A stretch of DNA of 64,000 bases from Edaphobacter paludis (GCF_039993895.1 NZ_CP121194.1:3906001-3970000), one strand, 5' to 3'; shown: positions 42,339 to 51,101, numbered from the stretch's first letter. Numbers and translations: made by a program. Notes: generated from the letters alone by a model not told the origin.

Positions 42339-43843
42339 GTACGCAGCCCCTCCTGCCGCCCAGCCGTGGCCCACCTGCTCTGCTGAACGCTGTCCGCCAC
42401 CGCTGGCGTTCTTTCGCAGCCGGACACAGCCAGCAACGCCGCGGCAATCGCTACAACCTCGTCAGCGACCGTCGCCTCGTCCACCGAAGCAGCGCGAGCC
42501 AGTAGTCGTTCCAGATAGCCTGTATCGATGCGTGCGGCACGAAAATCAGGATCGTTCAGAATCCGGCGGAACAACCCGATGTTCGTCTTGATCCCGCCAA
42601 TCACATACTCGTCGAGCGCCCTCAGCATCCGGTCGATTGCCAGCTCGCGCGTCTCGGCAAACGCCACCAGCTTGGACAGCATGGGATCGTACTCCAGCGG
42701 CACAGTCCAGCCCGCATAGACGCCGCAGTCCTCGCGAATGCCCGCGCCGCCCGGCTGCACCAGCCGCGTAATCAGGCCGGGCGATGGAAAGAAGCTATTC
42801 TCCGGGTCTTCGGCGTAGATGCGGCACTCGATCGCGTGGCCGCGCAACTGCACGTCCTCCTGCTTCAAACCGAGCGGCTCGCCCATCGCCACCCGAATCT
42901 GCATCCGCACCAGATCGAGCCCCGTGACCAGCTCGGTCACGGGATGCTCCACCTGCAGGCGGGTGTTCATCTCCAGAAAGTAGAAGTTCTGGTCGCTATC
43001 CACCAGAAACTCCACCGTCCCCGCGTTTACGTACCCCGCGGAAAGCGCCAGCCGCACCGCAGCCTCGCCCATTCGCCGACGAAGGTCTTCCCCGACAACT
43101 GCGGACGGAGCCTCCTCGATGACCTTCTGATGCCGCCGCTGCACCGAGCACTCCCGCTCGCCCAGGTACAGGCACCTGCCATACTGGTCCGCCATTAACT
43201 GGATCTCGATATGGCGTGGCTGCTCAATGAGCTTTTCGATGTAGACCTCACCCGAACCAAAGCTGCGCTCAGCCTCGCTGCTGGCCGCCGCGTAGGCCGC
43301 AGCTAACTCTTCCCGCGCGGCCACGGCCCGCATCCCCTTGCCACCGCCACCAGCAGCCGCCTTGAGCATAACCGGAAAGCCAATACCCTCCGCCACCTTC
43401 AGCGCCTCCTCAGCCGACGTCAGCCCAGTCACGCTGCCCGGCACCCGAGGTATCCCTGCCGCGTCGGCTGTCTGCCGCGCCCGCGTCTTCGAGCCCAGCA
43501 CGCGCATGGCGTTTGCCGGGGGGCCAATGAACGTCACTCCGGCCGTCGCACAAGCCTCTGCAAATTCTGCATTCTCCGATAGGAAGCCGTAGCCGGGATG
43601 CACGGCGTCGGCACCGCAATGTCGTGCCGCTTCGAGAATGAGGTCGCCACGCAGATAGCTCTCAGACGCAGGAGCAGGACCTAGCCGGTAGGCCTCATCC
43701 GCATGAAGGACATGCAGCGCCGCGCGATCGGCGTCGGAGTAGACGGCTACCGTCCGCAATCCCATCTCCCGGCAGGCGCGAATCACCCGCAGCGCGATCT
43801 CGCCGCGATTCGCAATCAGGACTTTTTGGATGGTCCGTCGCAA
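42335..43843 (-). CDS. Biotin carboxylase subunit of acyl-CoA carboxylase
   Basis: ATP-grasp enzyme of 502 residues that carboxylates biotin with bicarbonate. Motifs: VLIANRGEIALRVIRACREM, GGGGKGMR, EMNTRLQVEHPVTELVTGLD. It is longer than AccC (449 in E. coli), with an extra C-terminal tail of about 50 residues. Start is TTG: the family begins right at IANRGE and no ATG is available. The biotin carrier gene follows with a GTGA overlap. No carboxyltransferase gene is in the window, so the acyl-CoA substrate is open. Confidence 0.92.
   Translation of the reverse strand: MRRTIQKVLIANRGEIALRVIRACREMGLRTVAVYSDADRAALHVLHADEAYRLGPAPASESYLRGDLILEAARHCGADAVHPGYGFLSENAEFAEACATAGVTFIGPPANAMRVLGSKTRARQTADAAGIPRVPGSVTGLTSAEEALKVAEGIGFPVMLKAAAGGGGKGMRAVAAREELAAAYAAASSEAERSFGSGEVYIEKLIEQPRHIEIQLMADQYGRCLYLGERECSVQRRHQKVIEEAPSAVVGEDLRRRMGEAAVRLALSAGYVNAGTVEFLVDSDQNFYFLEMNTRLQVEHPVTELVTGLDLVRMQIRVAMGEPLGLKQEDVQLRGHAIECRIYAEDPENSFFPSPGLITRLVQPGGAGIREDCGVYAGWTVPLEYDPMLSKLVAFAETRELAIDRMLRALDEYVIGGIKTNIGLFRRILNDPDFRAARIDTGYLERLLARAASVDEATVADEVVAIAAALLAVSGCERTPAVADSVQQSRWATAGRQEGLRT
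42349..42354 (-). promoter_or_regulatory. Ribosome-binding site deciding the biotin carrier start
   Basis: AGGAGG, 10 bases from the GTG at 42338 on the minus strand, inside the biotin carboxylase gene. It selects the GTG over the upstream ATG at 42374. Confidence 0.8.
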
Positions 43844-44081
43844 GTGGCAATTTTACCCTAGCTGGAACAGCATCCGGGCGGTGCTCGCAAGAGCGTTTCA
43901 CAGGTGTCACGGTCTTCTGTTAACCAACGAAGCTCTCCATCTCCTCGAGAAATATTGCGAACGCTCAGCACATTTGTATCCACGTACGAGAAGAAGAGCC
44001 CGACCTCCCGCATTGGAGAAGCTTCTCTAGTCGTCCTACCTTTCAGACGGTGGATCTATATCAGCATGGCATTCAGCAAAG

Positions 44082-44114
44082 GGAAGAGCCTCTCCATGAT
44101 AGAGAGGCTCTTCC
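44082..44114 (-). terminator. Hairpin downstream of the TPR lipoprotein gene
   Basis: GGAAGAGCCTCTC (44082-44094) pairs exactly over 13 bases with GAGAGGCTCTTCC (44102-44114), with a 7-base loop, 28 bases after the stop. The following CCTTTG is only weakly T-rich, so it may end or stabilise the transcript. The rest of the 298-base gap (43844-44141) shows no gene. Confidence 0.75.
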
Positions 44115-44141
44115 GATACTTCTAAATCAGCGAAGCAGCGA

Positions 44142-44960
44142 CTACATCGTTACGCCACCAGGAGTCTTCGCTTCCTTCTTCTTCTCGTTGATCTTGCGCG
44201 CGCCCAGGGCCTTGTCATTCCACTGATCAGCCTCTGCCAGATCAGCCTTCCGGGCCGCATCGTCGCCGCACTCCATTTGTGCCTTAATGCGGTTGGTCAG
44301 ATTGAGATAAGACATTGCCTCGTCGTAGGTCGGGTTGATTTCAACGGCCTTATGCAGGTTCTGCAATCCGTCGTTGACGAGGTCCGTATTCTGCTCCTTC
44401 ATCTTCTGGCATGCTGCCTTGCTCTTCTTCACATTGCCATTGGCATCATCGGTGAGCCCATCGGCCGCGAGAATGCTAATCATGTTCTTATACGACTGCA
44501 TCCAATCCACGACGCCGATGGTGTAATACGCCTCGGCATCATTCGGATCCAGCGCAATCACTTTTTTCTCATACTCTTTCGCAGGCTCAAACCGCTTGAT
44601 ATTGCGGTTGATGGAGGCCATCTGCCGCAGGGCCGTCAGATTGTTCGGGTCCTTCTGGAGGGTCGCCTGGAAGCCGTCAAGGGCCTTCTGAGCAATCGCG
44701 ATGTTCTCGGGAGTGTCGAGATTGGGCACCACCTGATACGAGTAAGCGGTGGCAAGATAGAGCTTCGCATCCTCGTAGTTTGGATCAAGCGCGATGGAGT
44801 TCTGGAAGTGATTGACCGCTTCTTCGTATTGAGCGTTCTTGAATGCCTGTACACCCTTGGTGAGCTGGTCGCGTGCCTTCAGGCGGTTGCATCCAGTTAC
44901 AGAACCAAGCAGCAGCGCCAGCAGAGCTGCAGTAACCGGAATCCGTGCGGTTAATTTCAT
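44142..44960 (-). CDS. Tetratricopeptide repeat lipoprotein
   Basis: Exported lipoprotein of 272 residues: lipobox GSVTGC (Cys24), then about five TPR-like helix pairs (AFKNAQYEEAVNHFQNSIAL, NNLTALRQMASINRNIKRFE, DPNDAEAYYTIGVVDWMQSY, LHKAVEINPTYDEAMSYLNL) and a basic tail. TPR lipoproteins commonly scaffold envelope complexes; in Acidobacteria they often accompany TonB-ExbBD genes, as here, lying next after the two exbD genes on the same strand. The ATG at 44960 has AAGGAG 12 bases away. Ends at a hairpin terminator. Confidence 0.87.
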   Translation of the reverse strand: MKLTARIPVTAALLALLLGSVTGCNRLKARDQLTKGVQAFKNAQYEEAVNHFQNSIALDPNYEDAKLYLATAYSYQVVPNLDTPENIAIAQKALDGFQATLQKDPNNLTALRQMASINRNIKRFEPAKEYEKKVIALDPNDAEAYYTIGVVDWMQSYKNMISILAADGLTDDANGNVKKSKAACQKMKEQNTDLVNDGLQNLHKAVEINPTYDEAMSYLNLTNRIKAQMECGDDAARKADLAEADQWNDKALGARKINEKKKEAKTPGGVTM

Positions 44961-45133
44961 GGGGTGTATCGTCTCCTTCAAAATAGGCGCGTTGATCTCT
45001 GGGACAAATAAATTGATAAATCGAATTCTTCAGCTTGCCCGCTTGATTGTAATGGTATACGCCCCAGCGTGGCTAGAGGACAAACCATTTATCCTACGAA
45101 ACACAATTTTGACAAGACTGGCAGACAAGCAAC

Positions 45134-45159
45134 GGGCGGTAGCCGGATAGCCACCGCCC
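45134..45159 (-). terminator. Hairpin after the exbD pair
   Basis: GGGCGGT (45134-45140) pairs with ACCGCCC (45153-45159), extended by inner GC pairs, 26 bases past the second exbD stop on the minus strand. It separates the tonB-exbBDD run from the TPR gene. No T-tract. Confidence 0.6.
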
Positions 45160-45185
45160 TCTGCCCGAGTCTCAGCACGAGCCAC

Positions 45186-45620
45186 TCACTGGCCCGCTTC
45201 AATCCTTGGGGTAATGATTCCAATATTGTCTACCCCGGCCTGATGACCGAAATCGACCACCTCCGCAATCTTCGCGAAGTCAAGGTTCTTATCCCCCTTG
45301 ATGAACATCACTTTCTCCTGACGAGTCGCAAAGATTGTTTCCAACTGCGATTCGATCTGAGATTTATTGAAGTCGGTCTCGTTGATCTTGTAAGCAGGTG
45401 CACCGGCCCCGTTCGACAGGACCTGGACAACGATGGTCCGGTCGTTCTGCTGGTCCTGCGTCTTGTTCTTCGGCGGTTGGGGCACCAGCGTCTGCAAGCC
45501 CTTGGGGGTTACCGGCACGATCACCATAAAGATGATCAGCAATACCAGAAGAACGTCGATAAGCGGGGTTACATTGATCTCGGAAACCGATCCGCCCGAA
45601 GTTCCAGCGCTCATTCCCAT
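45186..45620 (-). CDS. exbD: ExbD/TolR-family biopolymer transporter, second copy
   Basis: A 144-residue proton-channel partner of ExbB: short cytoplasmic tail, one helix with the essential aspartate (INVTPLIDVLLVLLIIFMVI), and a periplasmic domain. AAGGAG precedes the ATG by 7 bases. It differs clearly from the exbD gene upstream, so ExbD may form heterodimers, or the two may serve different transporters. It is the last gene of tonB-exbB-exbD-exbD. Confidence 0.92.
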   Translation of the reverse strand: MGMSAGTSGGSVSEINVTPLIDVLLVLLIIFMVIVPVTPKGLQTLVPQPPKNKTQDQQNDRTIVVQVLSNGAGAPAYKINETDFNKSQIESQLETIFATRQEKVMFIKGDKNLDFAKIAEVVDFGHQAGVDNIGIITPRIEAGQ

Positions 45621-45687
45621 AGCAAATCTCCTTGTCTACTTCGACTGCCCGAGATGAATCGAGCGCGCCGCCTTACAGATGTGTGGC

Positions 45688-46134
45688 CTACTTGCCCGTC
45701 ATTACGTTCGTTTCGCTATCGTTCTTCTCCGTGAGAAGCCCGAGCTGGTTGACGCCTGCCGATCGGATCCCGTCAATGGCATCCATGACCTTACCGTAGT
45801 TGGCGCGTTGATCTGCGCGCATGAAGACCTCTTTATCGGTCTTCTTTTCGAGCAACGCCGAGATCTTGGTGCCGAGGTCGTCGGTGTTGACCTGATTGGC
45901 GCCGAGGAACGTTCTGCCATCCCGAGTCACCGCCACGGTAACGGCATCTTCCTTGTTGGCGTTCTCCATCACGATTGCCGAAGCGGCAGTCGGCAGATCC
46001 ACATTCACCTTGTTGTTCAGCATGGGGGTGATAACCATGAAGATGATCAGCAGCACCAGCATCACGTCCACCATCGGCGTTACGTTGATGTTTGAGTTGA
46101 CCTTCTTGCCTTCATCCCGCTTATTGATGCCCAT
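45688..46134 (-). CDS. exbD: ExbD/TolR-family biopolymer transporter, first copy
   Basis: A 148-residue ExbD protein with the channel helix INVTPMVDVMLVLLIIFMVI and a periplasmic domain (LPTAASAIVMENANKEDAVT). The start at 46134 is chosen because GGAG lies 10 bases upstream and the 20 codons before it read as proline/glycine-rich and non-family. It is separated from exbB by a strong hairpin (46198-46235) and from the second exbD by 67 bases. Confidence 0.92.
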   Translation of the reverse strand: MGINKRDEGKKVNSNINVTPMVDVMLVLLIIFMVITPMLNNKVNVDLPTAASAIVMENANKEDAVTVAVTRDGRTFLGANQVNTDDLGTKISALLEKKTDKEVFMRADQRANYGKVMDAIDGIRSAGVNQLGLLTEKNDSETNVMTGK

Positions 46135-46197
46135 AACGTCGGCTCCGTCCGGTTCGTCCGGCTTACTATTTCCTTGCGGTCCCTGCGGTAGCACTCT

Positions 46198-46235
46198 GCC
46201 CTTCGGACGCCGTTCGCTGGCGGCGTCCGAAGGGC
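46198..46235. other. Strong intercistronic hairpin between exbB and exbD
   Basis: GCCCTTCGGACGCCG (46198-46212) pairs perfectly over 15 bases with CGGCGTCCGAAGGGC (46221-46235) around an 8-base loop. There is no T-tract. It may stabilise exbB message or block part of the readthrough, which would suit an excess of ExbB over ExbD. Confidence 0.75.
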
Positions 46236-46307
46236 CTCGGCTGAGGCGTGATTCTCGCAGGTTATTGCTTTGCAGCTTGTCTGTACAAATACAACGCTTG
46301 CTACTTT

Positions 46308-47048
46308 TTAGCGATGGCTCTGCTTGATGAAGTAATCAACCAGTTCGCTGGAGCTGTTATCCATTTCAACGTCGAACGCTTCCACCTTGCCGGTGAAGTA
46401 GTTGAACGTCATAACGGCGGGGATCGCGACGAGCAGACCCATGGCGGTCGTCACCAGAGCTTCCGAGATACCACCGGCGACCGCGCCGATACCCGAGGTC
46501 TTCTGGGTGGCGATCTGCTGGAAGGCGTTTAGGATTCCGACGACGGTTCCGAAGAGGCCGATAAAGGGGGCTGTCGAACCGATGGTCGCCAGACCGCCAA
46601 GGCCGCGCTTCAGCTTCGCATGGACGATAGCTTCAGAACGCTCGAGAGCGCGCTTGGAGCTTTCTACCTGCTGCTCGGTGATGCTGCCGCCGGAACCGAA
46701 GCTGCGGAACTCCTGCAGGCCAGCCGTGACAACCTCTGCCAGATGGGACTTCTTGGAACGGTCTGCAACCTTGATCGCCTCATCGAGACGGCCGTCCTTC
46801 AACGCGCCGGCAACCTTCGGCGCGAACTCGCGCGACTGCTTACGGGCTGCGGAGAAGTACAGAGCACGATCGATGATGACAGCCAGCGACCAGATCGACA
46901 TGATGAAAAGAATGATGACGACGCAGCGGGCGAGCCAGCCCATGTTGCTCCAGAGACCGAGGACACTGAAGCTGACCTGGGCTTCCTGGAAAAACAAGCC
47001 GAGCGAAGTAGGTACGTGAGCGAAATTTGCGAGATGAGCGAGAATCAC
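46308..47048 (-). CDS. exbB: MotA/TolQ/ExbB proton-channel protein
   Basis: ExbB-type inner-membrane protein of 246 residues with three helices: one at about 32-55 (GWLARCVVIILFIMSIWSLA) and two in the conserved channel block (LGGLATIGSTAPFIGLFGTV, ISEALVTTAMGLLVAIPAVM). It forms the pentameric ring that, with ExbD, uses the proton gradient to energise TonB. GTG is the start with AGGAGG 10 bases upstream. It follows tonB by 121 bases that can fold into structures. Confidence 0.93.
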   Translation of the reverse strand: MILAHLANFAHVPTSLGLFFQEAQVSFSVLGLWSNMGWLARCVVIILFIMSIWSLAVIIDRALYFSAARKQSREFAPKVAGALKDGRLDEAIKVADRSKKSHLAEVVTAGLQEFRSFGSGGSITEQQVESSKRALERSEAIVHAKLKRGLGGLATIGSTAPFIGLFGTVVGILNAFQQIATQKTSGIGAVAGGISEALVTTAMGLLVAIPAVMTFNYFTGKVEAFDVEMDNSSSELVDYFIKQSHR

Positions 47049-47169
47049 TTGGATATTTCCTCCTGGTGTAAATCTATTCTTCTGAAGCTTGACCCGTGAA
47101 TACCCCGAACGTACGACAAAGCTTCAGGGAGGCTCACGGATAGACGGTGCTGAGCCTGCAAAGGTTGTT

Positions 47170-47898
47170 CTAGCCGCCCATATTGAAGTTGACGGACACG
47201 GTCGTATCGACTTCCGTGGGTTCGCCATTCAGGATATACGGCTTGTAGCGCCAGGTGCGAACGGCATCGACCGCACTTGCCCGCAACATCTCTGGCCCGC
47301 TGATTACCTGCAAGTTCGTAATACTCCCGGTCTTGGAGATAATGGCGTGCAGAACGACTGTGCCCGAAACGTGCGCTGCGCGTGCAATCGGAGGATAGGT
47401 CGGGTTAACCCCCCCAATCTTGTTACCAGCGACAACGCCGCTCGATACGCGGACGACCTTTGGCTTCTCCACGCGAACCACAGGAGCGGGAGCTGAACCG
47501 ATACCGCCCATGACACCACCGGGGACGCCGCTGCCACTACCCATGCCGCTCATTCCGGCGACACCCGCAACTTGCGGGGGAGGGGCAGCATCTTCCTTCA
47601 GCATCTTGATGTCTTTGGGGATCTTGGTCGGCGCATGAAGGCCCTGATCGATCTCAGAGACCATCTTGATGGGCTTGACGATCTGCTGCGGCGGTGGCGG
47701 TGGAGGCGGGGGTGGAGGCGGCGGGGGCGCCGTCAACATCGCCGTCAACGCGGTATGGGGCAGCGCTTCAGGATACAGCAGTGGAATCAAGATCATGGTC
47801 GCCACGATCAGACCATTGAAGACGAGCGTAACGATCATCCAATACTTGGATTTGCTCTTGATCTTTCCACCGGACTCGATAATTGAATCTTCAAACAT
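47170..47898 (-). CDS. tonB: TonB-family energy transducer
   Basis: TonB homologue of 242 residues: cytoplasmic tail, one membrane helix (about 20-42), a run of 13 prolines, a Gly/Ser/Pro spacer that spans the periplasm, and the C-terminal domain (GGVNPTYPPIARAAHVSGTV, VDAVRTWRYKPYILNGEPTE) with the YP motif that grips receptor TonB boxes. It energises outer-membrane receptors such as those at 1-1739 and 15831-18545. AGAGG precedes the ATG. It begins the tonB-exbB-exbD-exbD cluster. Confidence 0.94.
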   Translation of the reverse strand: MFEDSIIESGGKIKSKSKYWMIVTLVFNGLIVATMILIPLLYPEALPHTALTAMLTAPPPPPPPPPPPPPQQIVKPIKMVSEIDQGLHAPTKIPKDIKMLKEDAAPPPQVAGVAGMSGMGSGSGVPGGVMGGIGSAPAPVVRVEKPKVVRVSSGVVAGNKIGGVNPTYPPIARAAHVSGTVVLHAIISKTGSITNLQVISGPEMLRASAVDAVRTWRYKPYILNGEPTEVDTTVSVNFNMGG

Positions 47899-48001
47899 AA
47901 TATGCAGCCTCTTTACTGTGAAGAAGAGCTATGTTTCTTAGACACCGCGCCGTCCGAATTTGTTCCCAGTCGAGATCTAACTCCTGATGCCACCCAACCG
48001 A

Positions 48002-48964
48002 TTATGTTCTGGCCCGCTTTGCCGCAGGCAGAACAGCCGTCTTGCCCCGCTTTGCCCGCCACTCCTGGTACGCCACCAGCATCGGTGCCGCCACAGCAAT
48101 AGAGGAGTACGTCCCAATCAAAATACCGACCACCAACGCGAAGGAGAAGCCATTCAGCACCTCACCGCCAAACAAATACAGGCAGAGCACCGTCATAAAT
48201 GTCAGACCCGATGAGATCACGGTTCTGCTCAGTGTCTGGTTAATGCTCCGGTTTACCAGATCGCCCAGGGGTTCCCTCCGCGAGAGCGCGAGGTTCTCGC
48301 GTATGCGGTCGAAGACGACGATAGTGTCGTTCATCGAGTAACCGATCAAGGTAAGAATTGCAGCGATAACCGTAAGCGTAATTTCTTTGTTCGTCAAACT
48401 GAAAGCGCCGATGGTGATGAGCGTATCGTGAAACACCGCGGCAACCGCAGCCACGCCGTAGATCAGCTCAAACCGAAACCACAGGTAGATGAGCATTCCC
48501 AGCAGTGAGTACAGCGTTGCCTCGATGGCCTGCTCCTGCAACTGCTTACCGGCGGTAGGACCTACAATCTGGACCTGCTCGATAGTGAAGGCGGAGTCGT
48601 GGTAGTTCGCCGACAAGGCATGTTCGACGGCCTCACGCCCCGCATCATGCGCCGTATCGGTCGCGGTGGACTCAGGCAGCGAAATGATGACCTTGTTCGC
48701 CGCATGGCCGCTGGGGTCGCTGACGCGCTGAATGGTAAAGTCGCGCACGCCAGCCTGGTCCATGGCATGACGGACGTGCTCTTCATTCGGCATCTGGGTG
48801 AAGTCGACGCGGATCTGCGTGCCGCCCTTGAAGTCCACGCCTAGCGGAACATGGTGCCAGAACGCCATGCTCAAAATGCCGGCGATTGAAAAAACCAGAG
48901 AAAACCCCAGGAAATACCACTTCTTCCCGAGCCAGTCGATATTCGGATTATGAAACAGTTCCAC
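48002..48964 (-). CDS. secF: Protein translocase subunit SecF
   Basis: SecF (320 residues, six helices) assists late steps of Sec protein export using the proton gradient. Features: GVDFKGGTQIRVDFT near the N-terminus, LGMLIYLWFRFELIYGVAAV, and LTLIGYSMNDTIVVFDRIRE, the conserved charged motif. It follows secD by 77 bases. A basic C-terminal tail (WRAKRGKTAVLPAAKRART) is typical. Confidence 0.96.
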   Translation of the reverse strand: MELFHNPNIDWLGKKWYFLGFSLVFSIAGILSMAFWHHVPLGVDFKGGTQIRVDFTQMPNEEHVRHAMDQAGVRDFTIQRVSDPSGHAANKVIISLPESTATDTAHDAGREAVEHALSANYHDSAFTIEQVQIVGPTAGKQLQEQAIEATLYSLLGMLIYLWFRFELIYGVAAVAAVFHDTLITIGAFSLTNKEITLTVIAAILTLIGYSMNDTIVVFDRIRENLALSRREPLGDLVNRSINQTLSRTVISSGLTFMTVLCLYLFGGEVLNGFSFALVVGILIGTYSSIAVAAPMLVAYQEWRAKRGKTAVLPAAKRART

Positions 48965-49041
48965 GCTCTTACGCCCTCAGCGGCAGCCCATCGGGTCCCG
49001 CAATCTCTCAAACAAAAAATCTAAATCGGCACTGCCGCGAG

Positions 49042-50649
49042 CTAAATCGACAGCGTTGCGCCGCGTTCTTTTCTCTCCAGAATCGCATCGAAGATAACCC
49101 TCGACACGTAGACCGCAGTAAACAAATTGGCCAGAAGACCGAACACTAGCGTCACCGCAAAACCCTGCACCGGCCCCGATCCGAAAAGGAACAGGATCGC
49201 TGCCGACACGATGGTCGTGACGTGGGTATCGAAGATGGTGGTCCAGGCATGGGCAAAGCCCTGCTGCACGGCGACGGGAGTGCTCTTGCCATTACGCAGC
49301 TCTTCACGAATACGCTCGAAGATCAGCACGTTCGAGTCGACGCCCATACCAATGGTCAAGATGACGCCGGCAATACCCGGCAGCGTCAGCGTCGCCCCTG
49401 CAAATCCCATGAAGCCCAGCAGAATCACCAGGTTCAGGATCAGCGCCAGGTCCGCATTGATACCCGCGCCCTTGTAGTAGATCAGCATGAAGATCATGAC
49501 TGCCAACATGCCGGCGACGGCTGCAATGACACCCTGACGGATGGAGGCCGCACCCAGACTCGGGCCGACGACCCTGGTTTCAAGGTAAGAGATCGACGCA
49601 GGCAGCGCGCCCGTGCGAAGCATCAACGAAAGGTCTGATGCCTGCTGCTTGGTGAAGCCACCTGTGATCTCGCCGTTATCGCGAATGGCACCATCGATTG
49701 AAGCAACCTCGCGGACCTTGTTGTCCAGCAGGATAGCCATCGAACCCGGCGTTGCACTGCTTTTACTGTGCGTCGAGGTGTACTTGTAGAAGCGGTCGCC
49801 CGCCTCGGTCGTGAGGGTGAAATGGATGTTCGGGCGGCCGTTCTGGTCGGTCGACGGCTGCGCGTCACGGAAGTCCGTGCCTTCTACCTCGCTGTTACGC
49901 TTCAGCAGCCAGACCTGGTCGGGCATCCCGGCAGAACCCGAGCCATGCATCAGCATGGAGTCCGGAGGAATCGCTCCATTGTTGGCCTGCAAGGCTTCCG
50001 CATCGGTGCCGTAGGGTCCGCCCACAACTGCATGAATCGACAGCTTCGCGGTGGACTGAATTACATCTTCCACTTCGGCTGGATCTTTGACGCCGGGTAG
50101 TTCGACGAGAATCTCGTTTTCGCCAAGGCCATACTTCTGAATCTGCGGCTCGGTTACACCCAGCTTGTCGATACGCTCGCGGATCGTGTCGATCGATGTA
50201 TTGAGCGTCCGCAGGTTCAGATCGGCGATCGCCGACGGCTTCATCGTCAGCGTCGAATTGCCGGCGGAGTTAGTCGCCACATCGTAATTGGCGTAGTCGT
50301 TACCCTCGAGCACGCCTCGTGCATCGGCCAGCTTCGTCGGCGGAATTCCGCTGACGACGATGGTCTCGGGATTCGCCGGATCGGTCTTGCCCACGGTCGC
50401 CCCGGTAATGCCCGCCTTCTGCAGATCGGCTTCGAGCCGCGCGACGTCGTGATCGGTGGTCGAGGTCACCGCCTCGGCCACGTGCACCTGCAGCACAAGG
50501 TGGACGCCACCTTTGAGGTCAAGCCCAAGATTGATATGCCTCAGAATCGACTGCTTCAGGCCACCATGCGGTATGCCAAGGAAGCCGAAGACGAAGACCA
50601 ACAATATCCCTACGATGAATGCCGCCTTAGCGGTCAGATTCTTGCCCAT
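49042..50649 (-). CDS. secD: Protein translocase subunit SecD
   Basis: SecD of 535 residues with six helices and a large periplasmic P1 domain. The family markers LGLDLKGGVHLVLQVHVAEA, LVELPGVKDPAEVEDVIQST and TLPGIAGVILTIGMGVDSNV (essential charged helix) are present. The ATG at 50649 is chosen by analogy; the ribosome site is weak and a GTG 30 bases upstream is possible. Order yajC-secD-secF is the conserved one. Confidence 0.95.
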   Translation of the reverse strand: MGKNLTAKAAFIVGILLVFVFGFLGIPHGGLKQSILRHINLGLDLKGGVHLVLQVHVAEAVTSTTDHDVARLEADLQKAGITGATVGKTDPANPETIVVSGIPPTKLADARGVLEGNDYANYDVATNSAGNSTLTMKPSAIADLNLRTLNTSIDTIRERIDKLGVTEPQIQKYGLGENEILVELPGVKDPAEVEDVIQSTAKLSIHAVVGGPYGTDAEALQANNGAIPPDSMLMHGSGSAGMPDQVWLLKRNSEVEGTDFRDAQPSTDQNGRPNIHFTLTTEAGDRFYKYTSTHSKSSATPGSMAILLDNKVREVASIDGAIRDNGEITGGFTKQQASDLSLMLRTGALPASISYLETRVVGPSLGAASIRQGVIAAVAGMLAVMIFMLIYYKGAGINADLALILNLVILLGFMGFAGATLTLPGIAGVILTIGMGVDSNVLIFERIREELRNGKSTPVAVQQGFAHAWTTIFDTHVTTIVSAAILFLFGSGPVQGFAVTLVFGLLANLFTAVYVSRVIFDAILERKERGATLSI

Positions 50650-50783
50650 GATCTTTATTGAAGGAACGACCGGCAGCACCAGATTGCGGCACAGCGATCG
50701 TCATCCTTACTTCTTCCTCGTCCGTAAATTAACGGTTGTATCTCAGCTTGCTAAAAATGTCTGTATCGAATGCCCTGCAGATT

Positions 50784-51101
50784 CTATGCTGCCGGCGTAT
50801 CGGTCGTCACTGCGGCGACGGCCTGCTTGGCGAACTCCAGCTTCACTCCGTCCGGCTGGACGCGCAGAATGAGGCCATCTTCCTTCACTGTGATAATGGT
50901 TCCCTTAATGCCGCCATTGGTCGTGACACGGTCGCCGGGCTTCAACTCCGACAACATGGTCTGCCACTTTTTCTGCTTCCTCTGGTTCGGCACGATCATC
51001 AAAAAGTAAAGCGCAACAAAGAACAGGATCGGCAGCGCCAGTCCGCCCAAATTGCCCAGCCCAAATCCGCCTGCCGCACTCTGCAACCACATTGCCAGCA
51101 T
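50784..51101 (-). CDS. yajC: Preprotein translocase subunit YajC
   Basis: YajC of 105 residues, an inner-membrane partner of SecDF. It has one membrane helix (LPILFFVALYFLMIVPNQRK) and a small cytoplasmic domain with LKPGDRVTTNGGIKGTI. The start at 51101 is set by GGAG 8 bases upstream; 21 extra codons further up are not YajC-like. It lies 134 bases before secD, and about 185 bases from the DUF3037 gene. Confidence 0.95.
   Translation of the reverse strand: MLAMWLQSAAGGFGLGNLGGLALPILFFVALYFLMIVPNQRKQKKWQTMLSELKPGDRVTTNGGIKGTIITVKEDGLILRVQPDGVKLEFAKQAVAAVTTDTPAA

Noticed and set aside
43904..44125. Plus-strand frame of 73 codons between biotin carboxylase and the TPR gene
   Set aside because: Ends inside the terminator hairpin and has no recognisable protein features.
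47690..47735. G-rich microsatellite-like tract
   Set aside because: It encodes the polyproline run of TonB and is explained by coding sequence.
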